Assembly: GCF_003259365.1 (NCBI RefSeq)
Contig: NZ_QLLY01000019.1
Coordinates: 109,827 to 173,826 of the forward strand
Length of the DNA: 64,000 nt
Reading direction: 5' to 3'
Origin: Streptomyces sp. PsTaAH-137
GTDB taxonomy: Bacteria > Actinomycetota > Actinomycetes > Streptomycetales > Streptomycetaceae
Below, in pieces: positions 8,553 through 17,124 of this stretch; position 1 is the stretch's first letter, and each line of letters opens with the position of its first letter. A model generated the notes under the pieces. It saw nothing but the letters and a program-made list of their open reading frames with translations, was not told the DNA's origin and searched no databases. The translations under genes and the position numbers were made by a program.

Positions 8553-8588
8553 TTGGTGCCCGTGTCAACTGTGACTAAAGTACAGTTG
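8553..8588 (+). promoter_or_regulatory. Putative esxA promoter with overlapping palindromic operator
   Basis: TTGGTG (8553-8558), a 17-bp spacer and TAAAGT (8576-8581) give a good vegetative-type promoter about 90 nt before the esxA-like start. The -10 is embedded in a perfect inverted repeat, caactgt at 8566-8572 and acagttg at 8582-8588 with a 9-bp spacer, which would place a bound dimeric regulator on the -10. Assignment is from sequence alone. Confidence 0.5.
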
Positions 8589-8680
8589 CGGCACTCCCGA
8601 GAAGTGCCACCCGCGCCGGGTTCCGCGAGGAATCCGTGGGCCGCGGGGACCAATGTCGAATCTCATGGGGGCAAGTGGCC

Positions 8681-9007
8681 ATGGCTGGTCAGTTTAATGT
8701 CACGCACGAGGAGATGGTCGCGTTCAGCGGCCGTATCTCCCAGGTGAACGAGTCCGTCCAGGGTGAGATCCAGCGTCTGCAGACGGTGGTCGATTCGATC
8801 ACCTCCGGCTGGAAGGGCCAGGCAGCCACCGCGTACAACAACCTGCAGAACCAGGTGAACGAGGACGCGACCGCGCTGAACCGGGTCCTCAACGAGATCA
8901 AGGAAGCGATCGACGCGACGGCCGCCAACTACCAGTCGTCCGAAGAGGAGCAGGCCGCGTCCATCGGCCACATCTCCTCGGGTGCCGAGGCCTCGCCGTT
9001 CGGCTAG
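8681..9007 (+). CDS. esxA: WXG100 protein, EsxA-like
   Basis: 108 residues forming the classic helix-turn-helix, with Trp-Lys-Gly at the turn (ITSGWKGQAATAYNNLQNQV) and a Tyr-x3-Glu type motif in the second helix (NYQSSEEEQ). WXG100 proteins are leaderless, secreted as dimers through the ESX system and recognised by the third ATPase domain of EccC. Together with the next gene, 79 bp downstream, it forms the usual Esx pair; order and context match the Streptomyces esxA/esxB genes. Start ATG 8681 is preceded by a GGGG ribosome site. A tail of about 10 residues after the second helix ends ASPFG, a motif shared with several predicted substrates here. Confidence 0.85.
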   Translation: MAGQFNVTHEEMVAFSGRISQVNESVQGEIQRLQTVVDSITSGWKGQAATAYNNLQNQVNEDATALNRVLNEIKEAIDATAANYQSSEEEQAASIGHISSGAEASPFG

Positions 9008-9086
9008 GCCGAACCGCACCGCTCGTCCTTCAGTGAGCTCGTAGAGCTTTCTCACCGTCCGTCCACAATCCCCCGGGGGAGAGATC

Positions 9087-9377
9087 ATGTCCGGTCAGGT
9101 TCTGGTCAATTTCCAGACCATTTCCCAGGCGTCCCAGGACGTCAAGTCCACCGCGAGCAACGTGCGTCAGCAGCTCGACGACCTCGAGGCCGGCGTCAAG
9201 CGCATCGCCGCGAGCTGGGAGGGTTCCGCTCAGGAGGGCTACCAGGCCAAGCAGAACGAGTGGGACCAGCGCGCCGCGTCCCTGCACCAGACGCTGGAGT
9301 CCATCGCCCGCGCGCTGGACACGGCCGCGCAGAACTACCAGCAGACCGAGCAGCGGAACACCAACGTCTGGTCGTGA
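9087..9377 (+). CDS. esxB: WXG100 protein, EsxB-like
   Basis: 96 residues, helix-turn-helix with Trp-Glu-Gly at the turn (IAASWEGSAQEGYQ). Ahead of the C-terminus is NYQQTEQRN, matching the Tyr-x3-Asp/Glu general ESX secretion signal. Start ATG 9087 has a strong GGGGGAGAG site. It is the expected heterodimer partner of the upstream EsxA-like protein. A terminator follows at 9431-9466. Confidence 0.87.
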   Translation: MSGQVLVNFQTISQASQDVKSTASNVRQQLDDLEAGVKRIAASWEGSAQEGYQAKQNEWDQRAASLHQTLESIARALDTAAQNYQQTEQRNTNVWS

Positions 9378-9430
9378 CGCGTCCCGCGTGAGGACGCGGA
9401 TGCCGCTCAGGCAGCCACGTATCCACGCGA

Positions 9431-9466
9431 CAGGGGCGGCAGGTGCACATGCACCTGCCGCCCCTG
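9431..9466. terminator. Bidirectional intrinsic terminator
   Basis: Perfect 16-bp inverted repeat (caggggcggcaggtgc and complement) with a 4-nt loop between the convergent esxB gene and the gene ending at 9515. Confidence 0.9.
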
Positions 9467-9514
9467 CGGCATTCCGTAGCGAGGCTCAGAGTTCAGGGCT
9501 CAGGGCTCAGGGCG

Positions 9515-9799
9515 TCAGCGGCCCTCCAGCCAGGCGAGGCCCAGAGCCAACGGCACCGTGGCGAGAGCCAGGGCGCTCGCCAGCGCCGTCATGCCGGGCC
9601 GGACCTCCCGATGGCCGGCAAAGCCCAAATACGCGGCGACCGGCGGCAGGAGGAACCCGATCAGCAAACCGAAGCGCCAGCCCTCCTCCGCGATGAAGAA
9701 GGCACACAGCGCCCAGCAGACCGGCACCGCCGCCAGGCACATCATCCGTCCCTTGGACAGGAAACGGTCGAGGGTCTCACCGTCACCGAGGAAACTCAT
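9515..9799 (-). CDS. Small two- to three-helix membrane protein
   Basis: 94 residues with ATG start: a short charged N-terminus (MSFLGDGETLDRFLSKGR), then hydrophobic segments at about 19-37, 43-61 and 69-90. It begins 3 bp after the stop of the 9803 gene and is the third gene of a minus-strand operon (10983, 9803, 9515). No family recognised. Probably an envelope accessory of the neighbouring predicted substrate. Confidence 0.65.
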   Translation of the reverse strand: MSFLGDGETLDRFLSKGRMMCLAAVPVCWALCAFFIAEEGWRFGLLIGFLLPPVAAYLGFAGHREVRPGMTALASALALATVPLALGLAWLEGR

Positions 9800-9802
9800 G
9801 TC

Positions 9803-10936
9803 CTACACCGCCTGGTTGTCGTAGGAGCCGCTGCCCACCTCGGGGAAACCGTCCGCCGCGGAGAAGCCGTTGACCGCCGTCGAGAGAGTGAGCGCGATCG
9901 CGCTCAGGGCCGTAGCGAAGGTGTCGAACGCCTTGGACGCCTCCGCCCACATCCCCATGATCCGTATGGCCTGCGCCGCGGCCAGCGCGAACATCGCGAC
10001 CGAGGCCGCCTGACCGCCGACGGGAATGGCGTTCACGGCCGCCGCCGCTGCCATGTTGACCATCCAGATGACCAGCAGATCGCAGAACATCACGAGGAAC
10101 GACTTCAGGAACTCCGCGAACTGGAAAGCCAATTGAGCCGCCTGTGAATAGCAGCTCTGGAGCGACTCGAAGGTCGCCTTGATCTCGTCGAGCTTCTTCG
10201 CGAATTCGTCGAAGTAGACGGTGGCGGTGTCCGCCGCATTGCCGTCCCAGGAGAGAGCGACATTGCGGTTGCCCTTGCGGACATTCGCGGCCAGTGCGTC
10301 GCAGCAGGAGGCGAGACTGCCCCAGGCGTCGGAGCAGTCGTTGTAACCGTTCCAGTCGCCGAAGACCCAGTTGGTCACGATGCCGAAGGGGTCGAAGCCG
10401 AACAGCAGCTTGGACGCCTCCACGGCCATCGCGGAGGGGCTGCCGAAGTCGAGGGCGGTCCCGAGTGTCTTCTGGACCGGGCTCATCCTGTACTCGTCGA
10501 CGTGCCCGGACCCGTACTCGACGAGCGGGTTGCCGCTGTCGCCACCCGGCTTCTTCAGCGCGCCGGCCGCGTCATCCGCGTCGGAGAAGTCCTGCGGGTC
10601 GCCGCCCGAGCCGAGGGACGGCGCCTTGGAACCCTGGGCACCGGCGTCGAAACTCGCCGCCGCCTGCTGGTCCGTCTCCCTGTAGTACACGGCGGAGCGC
10701 GCCAGTTCGCCCGCCGAGGAGTCCAGAACGCTCTTTATCTTCTCCAGGGCCTTCTTGGCCTCGCTCACATAGCGGTCGTGGTCGCCCGCGACGAGGTCCC
10801 AGGCGTGACCGCCCAGGGTCTCGTCGATCGTCGCGTACTTCCCCACGTACGACACCGCTTCCGCGCCGCCCTCCGCGGCACGCCCCACCAGCTTGCCGAA
10901 GCCGTCGATGACGCCCGCGTCCACCCGAAAGCCCAT
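9803..10936 (-). CDS. EspA/PPE-like helical type VII substrate with internal WXG motif
   Basis: 377 residues from ATG 10936, which follows GGGGGA. The N-terminal 110 residues are a helical hairpin-like region (GFRVDAGVIDGFGKLVGRAA to YYRETDQQAA), with Tyr-x3-Asp type spacing in YYRETD. After a linker, residues 195-300 hold a second helical domain with LSWDGNAADTA, a Trp-x-Gly turn. Residues 285-345 are strongly hydrophobic (about two membrane-active helices). Domain order recalls mycobacterial EspA-type substrates, but homology is not certain. Operon with the small helical gene 10983 (46 bp upstream) and membrane gene 9515. Confidence 0.65.
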   Translation of the reverse strand: MGFRVDAGVIDGFGKLVGRAAEGGAEAVSYVGKYATIDETLGGHAWDLVAGDHDRYVSEAKKALEKIKSVLDSSAGELARSAVYYRETDQQAAASFDAGAQGSKAPSLGSGGDPQDFSDADDAAGALKKPGGDSGNPLVEYGSGHVDEYRMSPVQKTLGTALDFGSPSAMAVEASKLLFGFDPFGIVTNWVFGDWNGYNDCSDAWGSLASCCDALAANVRKGNRNVALSWDGNAADTATVYFDEFAKKLDEIKATFESLQSCYSQAAQLAFQFAEFLKSFLVMFCDLLVIWMVNMAAAAAVNAIPVGGQAASVAMFALAAAQAIRIMGMWAEASKAFDTFATALSAIALTLSTAVNGFSAADGFPEVGSGSYDNQAV

Positions 10937-10982
10937 GGGTCCCCCTGCCTTGTGTGTCCGAAGTACCTGAGATGAGGCGCGG

Positions 10983-11399
10983 TCAGTACAGGGACCAGCC
11001 GCTGCCGTCGTGGCGCGACTTGCCGGTCGACGGGCGCTCCGCCTGCTGCGTGGGCCGCATCGCCGACGAGCTGTCCGTCTGCCGCTGCTCATCGGCGAGA
11101 CGGCGCTCACCGTCTGCCGCGAGCTCCTCGCGTTCGGCGTCGGACAGGGCGGCCCACTTCTCGGCGACCGGCGCGGACTGCTCGACGGCCTGGTCGGCGT
11201 AGGCGGACACGTCGGCCGCCTCCCGAAGCCCCATCCGGCCGGAGAGAACCTCCTGCGCCATCTCCTTGAGCGTGCTTCCGCCCAGCCCCGAGGCCAGGTG
11301 TTCGAGAGACTGACGCAGGATCCTGGCCTGGGCGGGGTCCTGCCCGGTCATCTCCAGAAACTCGGAGTCGTCCACCGGCTTGTCCATGGGATGCGGCAC
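10983..11399 (-). CDS. Small charged helical protein, paralog of 4825
   Basis: 138 residues from a GTG at 11399 with GAGG upstream; an ATG four codons in (11387) is the alternative. The segment EMAQEVLSGRMGLREAADVS matches the core of the 4825 protein, and the charged Arg/Gln-rich tail is predicted disordered. It leads the operon with the predicted substrate 9803. Both paralogs lie next to predicted type VII substrates, which suggests a chaperone or adaptor role; this is inferred from context only. Confidence 0.65.
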   Translation of the reverse strand: MPHPMDKPVDDSEFLEMTGQDPAQARILRQSLEHLASGLGGSTLKEMAQEVLSGRMGLREAADVSAYADQAVEQSAPVAEKWAALSDAEREELAADGERRLADEQRQTDSSSAMRPTQQAERPSTGKSRHDGSGWSLY

Positions 11400-11520
11400 T
11401 GGGCACCTCGGTAGCTCGGTCGACGGGCAGGAAAGAACCGCAACTTAGCAATACCTACGTAAATTCCTCAACAGTCTGCTCTTGAGCCGCAGTCGTGGGC
11501 TCCACCCGGGCGCGCCCGGC

Positions 11521-11850
11521 TCAGACGGCGTCCCCCAACGAAGCCAGCGCCGCACCCAGGCACATGGCCGCGAGCGCCCACCGCGTGCGTCCCGCCCGGG
11601 CCAACGGCACGCCGCAGCCGGCGACGACACCGCCGGTGAGGTAGAGCGCGGTCCATGCCCCGGCCTCGCCGTCCTGGCCCAGCCGGACGGCGGTGAGGAC
11701 CAGGGCGACGAGCGCGACGGCTGCGGCGATCGTGACGTGTGCCCGGCGCGCCCGCCCGGCGTCGCGCCGCCGGTCCGCCGCGACCCGCTGCCGTCCCTGG
11801 CTCCGAAACCGTGCTGTCAACTCTTCGTCGGATTCCGTCCCACGCGTCAT
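11521..11850 (-). CDS. Small membrane protein
   Basis: 109 residues from ATG 11850 (MTRGTESDEELTARFRSQ): a charged cytoplasmic N-terminus of about 38 residues, then three hydrophobic stretches near 39-58, 65-82 and 87-105. The upstream in-frame extension crosses the divergent promoter region and is rejected. It is divergent from the gene at 11919. No recognised family or function. Confidence 0.55.
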   Translation of the reverse strand: MTRGTESDEELTARFRSQGRQRVAADRRRDAGRARRAHVTIAAAVALVALVLTAVRLGQDGEAGAWTALYLTGGVVAGCGVPLARAGRTRWALAAMCLGAALASLGDAV

Positions 11851-11918
11851 GCCGTGGAACGTAGCGCCGCGGACTCCGCCTGGTGGAGGTGACGACAGGT
11901 TCCCTACAATCCCCGCCC

Positions 11919-12569
11919 ATGTCGACTTCGCCCGGGCAGGCACCGGCGCCCACCGCCACAGTGGTACGGACAGGTCAGCGCAACGCGGTCAGGATGGTGC
12001 CGCTCGGCATCGTGCTGACGGCGGTCGGGCTGCTCGCCCTGTTCGCCGGGGTGGTGATCATCGCCGGCCTCGGCGACGGCGAGCCCCGGCTGAAGGGGAT
12101 CGGCGGCATCGTGGTCGGCCTGCTCGTCCTCTTCATCGGCGTCACGAGCCTCATGTCGTCCTGGGCGTCGCGCCGTTCGACGGTGAGCATCGACCGCACG
12201 GGCCTGTGGGTCAGCGACGGCAAGGCGCGCAACGTCATCCCCTGGCACACCCTCGCCGGCGTCGGACTGCACTGGAGCACGTTCGGCCGCGGCGCGAAGG
12301 TCTACTCGATCGAGCTGTGCCCGTCAGGCCCCATCGACCGCGACGATCCCGTCCTGTGGCCCTTGGTCCGCGACGAGGAGCCCCTGCGGCCGAACCTGCC
12401 GCGCCTGCGCTACCGCCTCCCCGTCCCGCCGAGCTCGCGGGACGCGGTCGTCACGGCGATCCGGGCGCAGGTGCCCCACCTGTGGCTCGGCGAGGCGGAA
12501 CGCGAGCCGGGGCACATCGGCGCACCGGACCGGAAGGGGCATCGGGCGCGGGTGCGGGGCACGGTCTGA
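11919..12569 (+). CDS. Membrane protein with PH-like domain
   Basis: 216 residues from ATG 11919. Two transmembrane helices near 27-50 and 58-80 are followed by STVSIDRTGLWVSDGKARNV, IPWHTLAGVGLHWST and YSIELCPSG, a strand pattern like bacterial PH (bPH) domains. No ribosome site precedes the ATG, but TACAAT at 11905-11910 ends 8 nt before it, so the mRNA is probably leaderless. The C-terminus is basic. Membrane-bound PH-like proteins are common in actinobacteria without a known function. A terminator follows at 12589-12616. Confidence 0.65.
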   Translation: MSTSPGQAPAPTATVVRTGQRNAVRMVPLGIVLTAVGLLALFAGVVIIAGLGDGEPRLKGIGGIVVGLLVLFIGVTSLMSSWASRRSTVSIDRTGLWVSDGKARNVIPWHTLAGVGLHWSTFGRGAKVYSIELCPSGPIDRDDPVLWPLVRDEEPLRPNLPRLRYRLPVPPSSRDAVVTAIRAQVPHLWLGEAEREPGHIGAPDRKGHRARVRGTV

Positions 12570-12588
12570 CACGGCCCACCGGGCCAAG

Positions 12589-12616
12589 CCCGGCCCGGTC
12601 CTCTCCGGGCCGGGCC
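12589..12616. terminator. Intrinsic terminator between convergent genes
   Basis: 11-bp inverted repeat gcccggcccgg / ccgggccgggc with a 6-nt loop, between genes ending at 12569 (plus) and 12647 (minus). Confidence 0.75.
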
Positions 12617-12646
12617 GGGTGCGGCGTCGTGTGCCTTCGAGTCGGG

Positions 12647-14107
12647 TCAGGGACTCTCGACCGCGACCACCGGAGCGCCGGTGCTGTCCTTGGCGACAAG
12701 TTGACCGGCGAGCGGCGCAAGGACCACGACGAGAGCGACCCAGACCCGCCAACCGCCGTTCACCGGAACGAGCAACGCTCCCACGGCGGCCGCGGCGACC
12801 AGCAGCCCGACCAGGAGCCCCACCGACACCGTGCGCGGCCAGAAGGCGCCGAGTTCGAGCAGCCCGGTCCGGCGGCCGGTATCGATCGGAACCGGTCCGC
12901 GCGGGGCTGCGGCGATGCGGGCCGCGACCGCGCCGGGTACGCGGCCGGGCAGCTGCCAGCCGTCGTCGGCGACGAACTCCGCGGCGGACTTGGCCTTGCC
13001 GCCGCCCCGGGGATCCCACAACAGCCAGCCCGTGGTGCCGGTGACCAGGGGAGCCGCCGCCGACAGCTTTGCCGAGATCACAAGTGGGACCTCGGCACCC
13101 GCCCCCGTACCGTCTTCCTCCGTCGCGAGCATCAGGCACGCGTAACGGCCGGCGCTCTTCCCGCTCTTCCCGCTCTTGCCACCGTTCTGCGCGGCGACGG
13201 CAGCCGCGGCCTCCTCGACGTGCTCCGCCTGCCCCGTCACGGTCGCCCGCAGCGCGACCCAGTCACCGCCCACACGCCGCTCACGGCGGGGCCGCGACGC
13301 CACACCGGTCCCCACGGCCACGGCCAGCAGGACGGCGACGGCCCAGGCGACCGCGACGAAGGGGATGTTCCGGTACGGCAGCGCACGCCCGTCGAGCCGC
13401 GCCTCGACGGCCTCGACGGAGATGTCACCGACCGCGCCGAGTCGGGGCCGCTCCGGTGCATAGGCGACGACGTACTCCTCTCCCACCTCTCGGATCCCCT
13501 TGCCGTTGTCCGCCCGGAACGTCGCGGGAACGGCTCCGCCACCGTCCGCCGCCGGCAGCTCGACGGTGTACCGGGCCGTCGTCGAACTCCGCGAACTGCT
13601 CCCGGCGGCATCCACGTCATCCACCGCGACGATCGGCAGTTCCTCCACCACGTATCCGGCGTCCACGAGAGCGCCAGCCGTCGCGGAACTCTCGGGCTGA
13701 GCAAAACCGAGACAGACCGCGAGCACTCCGGCGGTCACCACGGCGACCGAGAGCGCTGTCACGCGGATCCAGCACCAACGCGCCCCCAGCACGACAGCGG
13801 GGACCGCCGGAACGCCTTTCCGCTTTGTACCGTGCGCGCGTACCGACACCAGCGCCGCCGCGTACGCCTCCACGCGTGACATCCGCCCGCCGGAACGCGT
13901 CTGCCCTCCAACCATCAGGACGCAGGCGAGAAGAGCAACGAGGCCCGCCCCCACCGACACCGTCCGGACCGTCCCTGTCCCGAGGAACAGCCAGCCGCCC
14001 GTCATGACGACGAGGGCAGCAACCCCCGCTACGCAGACCCATCGCCCGAGCAGAACCGATCCGGGCCTCTCGAGCGCCGCCCCGTCCGCCTGCATGCCGA
14101 CCGCCAC
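12647..14107 (-). CDS. Multi-pass membrane protein, paralog of 28798
   Basis: 486 residues from GTG 14107, with ATG 14095 as the alternative start. Hydrophobic helices near 22-42, 45-66, 110-135, 255-278, 430-450 and 455-475 flank two soluble regions. The first soluble region contains YTVELPAADGGG and VVAYAPERPRLGAVGDIS, matching VTVQLPAPEGGS and LAVIYAPGHLDLGAVHGDVD in the gene at 28798, so the two are paralogs. The second contains Gly/Lys-rich repeats (GKSGKSGKS) and GWLLWDPRGG. Function unknown. Both copies sit beside predicted type VII substrates. Confidence 0.7.
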   Translation of the reverse strand: MAVGMQADGAALERPGSVLLGRWVCVAGVAALVVMTGGWLFLGTGTVRTVSVGAGLVALLACVLMVGGQTRSGGRMSRVEAYAAALVSVRAHGTKRKGVPAVPAVVLGARWCWIRVTALSVAVVTAGVLAVCLGFAQPESSATAGALVDAGYVVEELPIVAVDDVDAAGSSSRSSTTARYTVELPAADGGGAVPATFRADNGKGIREVGEEYVVAYAPERPRLGAVGDISVEAVEARLDGRALPYRNIPFVAVAWAVAVLLAVAVGTGVASRPRRERRVGGDWVALRATVTGQAEHVEEAAAAVAAQNGGKSGKSGKSAGRYACLMLATEEDGTGAGAEVPLVISAKLSAAAPLVTGTTGWLLWDPRGGGKAKSAAEFVADDGWQLPGRVPGAVAARIAAAPRGPVPIDTGRRTGLLELGAFWPRTVSVGLLVGLLVAAAAVGALLVPVNGGWRVWVALVVVLAPLAGQLVAKDSTGAPVVAVESP

Positions 14108-14446
14108 GCCCTCAACTCCATCCGCTGGATACGGCTTTACCTTTCCTTCACGCTAGTGGTGGACGGACACCGCTGGAGCGTGGCTACGCACACAACACAG
14201 GACTGCGGCTGCGCCCCCTCACCCCTTCGGGGCCCCAGGCAGCACAGAGCGCCACTCGAACCACGTACTCCCCAGAAAGCACGTACGTACGTTCGTTTGC
14301 TGCCCTACAGTCTGTGATCGCAGTGCAGCTGTAGAAGGTCGTACGGAGCGGGGGGCTTCGCGTGATGTCCAAGGTGCTTGATCTGCGCAGCAGTTCGATA
14401 GATCCGGAGAGTTCGGGAAGCCCGAGTAGAACCGGCGGAGTCCGTC
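14108..14446. other. Divergent intergenic region
   Basis: 339 bp between the membrane gene 12647 (minus) and the hydrolase gene 14447 (plus). It holds an acgtacgtacgt palindrome near 14281 and a TACAGT -10-like hexamer at 14306-14311 oriented toward the hydrolase. No gene or terminator seen. Confidence 0.4.
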
Positions 14447-16102
14447 GTGGCCTCTGACTTCGCACGGCTGCTGAAGCAGGACTTCTCGGACACGGAGGCG
14501 TCCGCAGAGGCGTGGCGCAAGCTGTCCACCACGTCCGATTCGTTGACGAGCCGTCACAGAACGAGCGTGACAGGCCCGTTGCACCATTCCTGGAAAGGTG
14601 ACGACGCCGACAGCGCGCTCTACTTCCTGGAGGACGTCGAGTCGCGGCTCGGCGTGGTCGAGACCGAAGCGATGGCCGTCGCGCGGGTAGTCGACACCAC
14701 GCGGGTCTGGATGGAGAGCGCCCAGACCGCGCTGCGCAACGCCGTACGCCGCGCCGAGCAGGACCACTTCGAGGTAGACGGCGACGGCTGGGTCACCGAC
14801 CCGACCACCGCCGGCCTCCCGCACCAGGACCCCGACGCCCAGCAGGTCATCGCCGACCGCAACGGCCTGCTCGGCGAGTACCGTGCCCGCATCGACGAAG
14901 CCCTGGCCGACGCACGCAAGGCCAGCGACGACGGGGCGAAGGCACTCGGCCGGCTGAACGGCGACATCCTCACCGACCCGCTCAGTCACGACGCGGCGGC
15001 AGAGTCCGCCGACGACGCCCGGCGCGCGATGAAGGACATCGGTGTCCAGGACCCGCAGATCCCCAAGGACGACCCCAAGGCGGCCGCCGAGTGGTGGAAG
15101 GCGCTCAGCCCCGAGGAACGCCAGGAGTACACCACCCTCTATCCGAAACAGATCGGTTCGACGGACGGCTTGCCGACTGACGTACGCGACGACGCGAACC
15201 GCACCGCGCTCGCCCAGGAACTCAACGCCCTCCAGGAGGGCAACTACGACGAGAACTTCCCCGGTGAGAGCGACGAGACCGTCAACCAGCGCCTGAAGAA
15301 CGCCGAGTTGCTGAACGACCGGCTCGACGCGGGCGACAGCGCCCCCAAGGGCAAGGAGCTGTACCTCATCGGGTACGACTCCAAGGACGACGGGCGGGCC
15401 GTCATCGCGATGGGCAACCCGGACACGGCCGATCACACCGGGATTCTGGTGCCGGGGACGAACACCGACATGGAAGGGGTTCCGGGGCAGCTCAGTCGCA
15501 TCGACAGGCTGCAGAGCGCCGCGGAGAGGGAGGCCGACGGCAAGAGCGTGGCCATGGTCACCTGGCTCGGCTACGACGCGCCCGAGGCCTCCATGACCGA
15601 CTTCGACAGCGTAGGCGGGACGGGACGGGCCGAGGAGGCCGCGCCCGATCTGCGCCAGTTCGTCGCGGGCACGCACGCCTCTCACGACGGGTCACCGAGC
15701 CACACCACTGTCCTGGGACACAGCTACGGCTCCACCGTGGTCGGTGCGGCGGCGGCCGGAGGCAGTGGTCTCGGCGCCGACGACGTGGTGGTCGTGGGGA
15801 GCCCCGGGATGACCGTGGACGAAGCCTCGGATCTCCAGATGGACCCGGAGCACGTCTGGGCCGGCGGAGCCAAGGACGATCCCATCATCAACAACTTCGC
15901 CGGAGCCTCGCTCGGTGACGACCCCTTGTACTACACGTTCGGCGGGAACAACTTCGAAGTCGACACCAGCGGACACAGCGGCTACTGGGATCAAGGCAGT
16001 CACTCGCTCCGCAATCAGGGGGCAATCATCGCGGGCAAACCACCCACTGAAGCACCGAAGGAAGTCAATGACGACCCGGAGCCGGGATCATTCATCGGTT
16101 AA
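14447..16102 (+). CDS. Alpha/beta hydrolase (DUF1023) with WXG-like N-terminus
   Basis: 551 residues, GTG start. Residues 1-110 are helical with HHSWKGDDADSA, a Trp-x-Gly turn. Residues 290-530 form an alpha/beta hydrolase of the DUF1023 type: LVPGTNTDM after a core strand, the nucleophile elbow VLGHSYGS with Ser426, then DDVVVVGSPGM, an acid in GAKDDPI and His in DTSGHSGYW. DUF1023 hydrolases with such N-termini are common in actinobacterial ESX loci and are probably secreted or surface enzymes (lipase or esterase-like; substrate unknown). The tail ends PGSFIG. Its end overlaps the next, lipoprotein, gene by 35 bp, so the two are probably cotranscribed. Confidence 0.82.
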   Translation: MASDFARLLKQDFSDTEASAEAWRKLSTTSDSLTSRHRTSVTGPLHHSWKGDDADSALYFLEDVESRLGVVETEAMAVARVVDTTRVWMESAQTALRNAVRRAEQDHFEVDGDGWVTDPTTAGLPHQDPDAQQVIADRNGLLGEYRARIDEALADARKASDDGAKALGRLNGDILTDPLSHDAAAESADDARRAMKDIGVQDPQIPKDDPKAAAEWWKALSPEERQEYTTLYPKQIGSTDGLPTDVRDDANRTALAQELNALQEGNYDENFPGESDETVNQRLKNAELLNDRLDAGDSAPKGKELYLIGYDSKDDGRAVIAMGNPDTADHTGILVPGTNTDMEGVPGQLSRIDRLQSAAEREADGKSVAMVTWLGYDAPEASMTDFDSVGGTGRAEEAAPDLRQFVAGTHASHDGSPSHTTVLGHSYGSTVVGAAAAGGSGLGADDVVVVGSPGMTVDEASDLQMDPEHVWAGGAKDDPIINNFAGASLGDDPLYYTFGGNNFEVDTSGHSGYWDQGSHSLRNQGAIIAGKPPTEAPKEVNDDPEPGSFIG

Positions 16103-16634
16103 GACCCGTCTTGTCCGCAGGGCGTTCGTCCTGTACGCCGTACTGCTGATGACCGGAGGATGCATGTCCCAGGACGACGACCGGAACGCACCGCTGCCGC
16201 GCATGGAGCGGGAGGCGGCTCTGAAGTGGGCCAGAGGTTATACCGCACACCTGGCAGACGTGGCCGGCGTCGAGACCATCGCATCGACCGCCAAGACGCA
16301 CTTCGAGGACTGCATCGGGGCGAACGGCGAGGTGGCCGAGGACGGCCGGTACAGCCTCTTCTACTACATCAACTCACCCGCTCCATCGACGGATCACACC
16401 CGCATAGTGCGAACCTTGCGGACCGAACTCACCAAGCGTGGATACGAGATCACCTCGTACCGGGAGTTCAAGAGCGCCTACGAGTCGTCCGCACTGAGTG
16501 CCCGGAGCAAGAAGGACGACTATGTGGTGGAGGCGGACACCGTAGGCGACGGAAAGGACAAGCCCCAGCGCTTCTCCTTCGCCGTGCGTACCCCGTGCAT
16601 GCTCCCGCCCGGCGCCAAGCAGCAGCAGTTCTGA
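16068..16634 (+). CDS. Putative lipoprotein
   Basis: 188 residues from ATG 16068, which has GAAGGAAG just upstream. A basic N-terminus and hydrophobic stretch lead to LLMTGGC, a lipobox with Cys32 though with Thr at -3 instead of the usual Leu. The mature part starts with an acidic stretch, then about 150 residues with a Cys pair (FEDCIG and RTPCMLPPG) that could form a disulfide. It overlaps the DUF1023 hydrolase gene and is followed by a degenerate copy of itself. Possibly the hydrolase's partner or immunity lipoprotein; this is inferred from gene order. Confidence 0.72.
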   Translation: MTTRSRDHSSVKTRLVRRAFVLYAVLLMTGGCMSQDDDRNAPLPRMEREAALKWARGYTAHLADVAGVETIASTAKTHFEDCIGANGEVAEDGRYSLFYYINSPAPSTDHTRIVRTLRTELTKRGYEITSYREFKSAYESSALSARSKKDDYVVEADTVGDGKDKPQRFSFAVRTPCMLPPGAKQQQF

Positions 16635-16661
16635 GACGTGGAGGCGCCGAGGGGGGAGCCG

Positions 16662-17090
16662 ATGAGAAACCGGAGCGAGATCCGGGATCAGGCTCCGCCG
16701 ATGCTGGGGGCGCGGCTGGTACGCGCGGCCGTAGCTCTGTGCGCGGTGGCGCTGACGACCGGAGGATGCGCCTCGGAGGACGACGACCCCAATGCCCCGC
16801 TGCCGCGTAGGCGAAGGACGACGCGGTGAAACGGGCCAAGAGCCACATCGCGCACCTGGCCGAGGTCGCCGGGGTGGACGTGTCGCTACAACCTGCTCTG
16901 CTACGTCTACTCACCGGCCCCTGTCACGGACCGCACCCGCATCGTGCGCACGCTGGGCAAGGAACTGAAGAACCGGTACTCGCCGGGAGCCGAGACGGTC
17001 GGATCCGGCAAGAAGAAGCCGCAACGCTGCTCCTTCTCGGTGAGCGCCCCTTGCATGCTGCCGCCGGGCGCAGAGCGACAAAAATTCTGA
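16662..17090 (+). pseudogene. Degenerate copy of the 16068 lipoprotein
   Basis: Opens intact (ATG with GGGGGGAG upstream; ALTTGGC lipobox at Cys36; then NAPLPR exactly as in the upstream gene) but the frame stops at 16829. Homologous pieces continue in other frames: KRAKSHIAHLAEVAGVD near 16826, SPAPVTDRTRIVRT near 16915, and SFSVSAPCMLPPGAE up to 17090, matching the intact paralog's last residues. At least two internal deletions and frameshifts have removed roughly 45 codons. A recent tandem duplicate now decaying. Confidence 0.8.
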
Positions 17091-17124
17091 CTTCCGACTC
17101 GAGGACCGGGCAGAGGAGCCGCGA

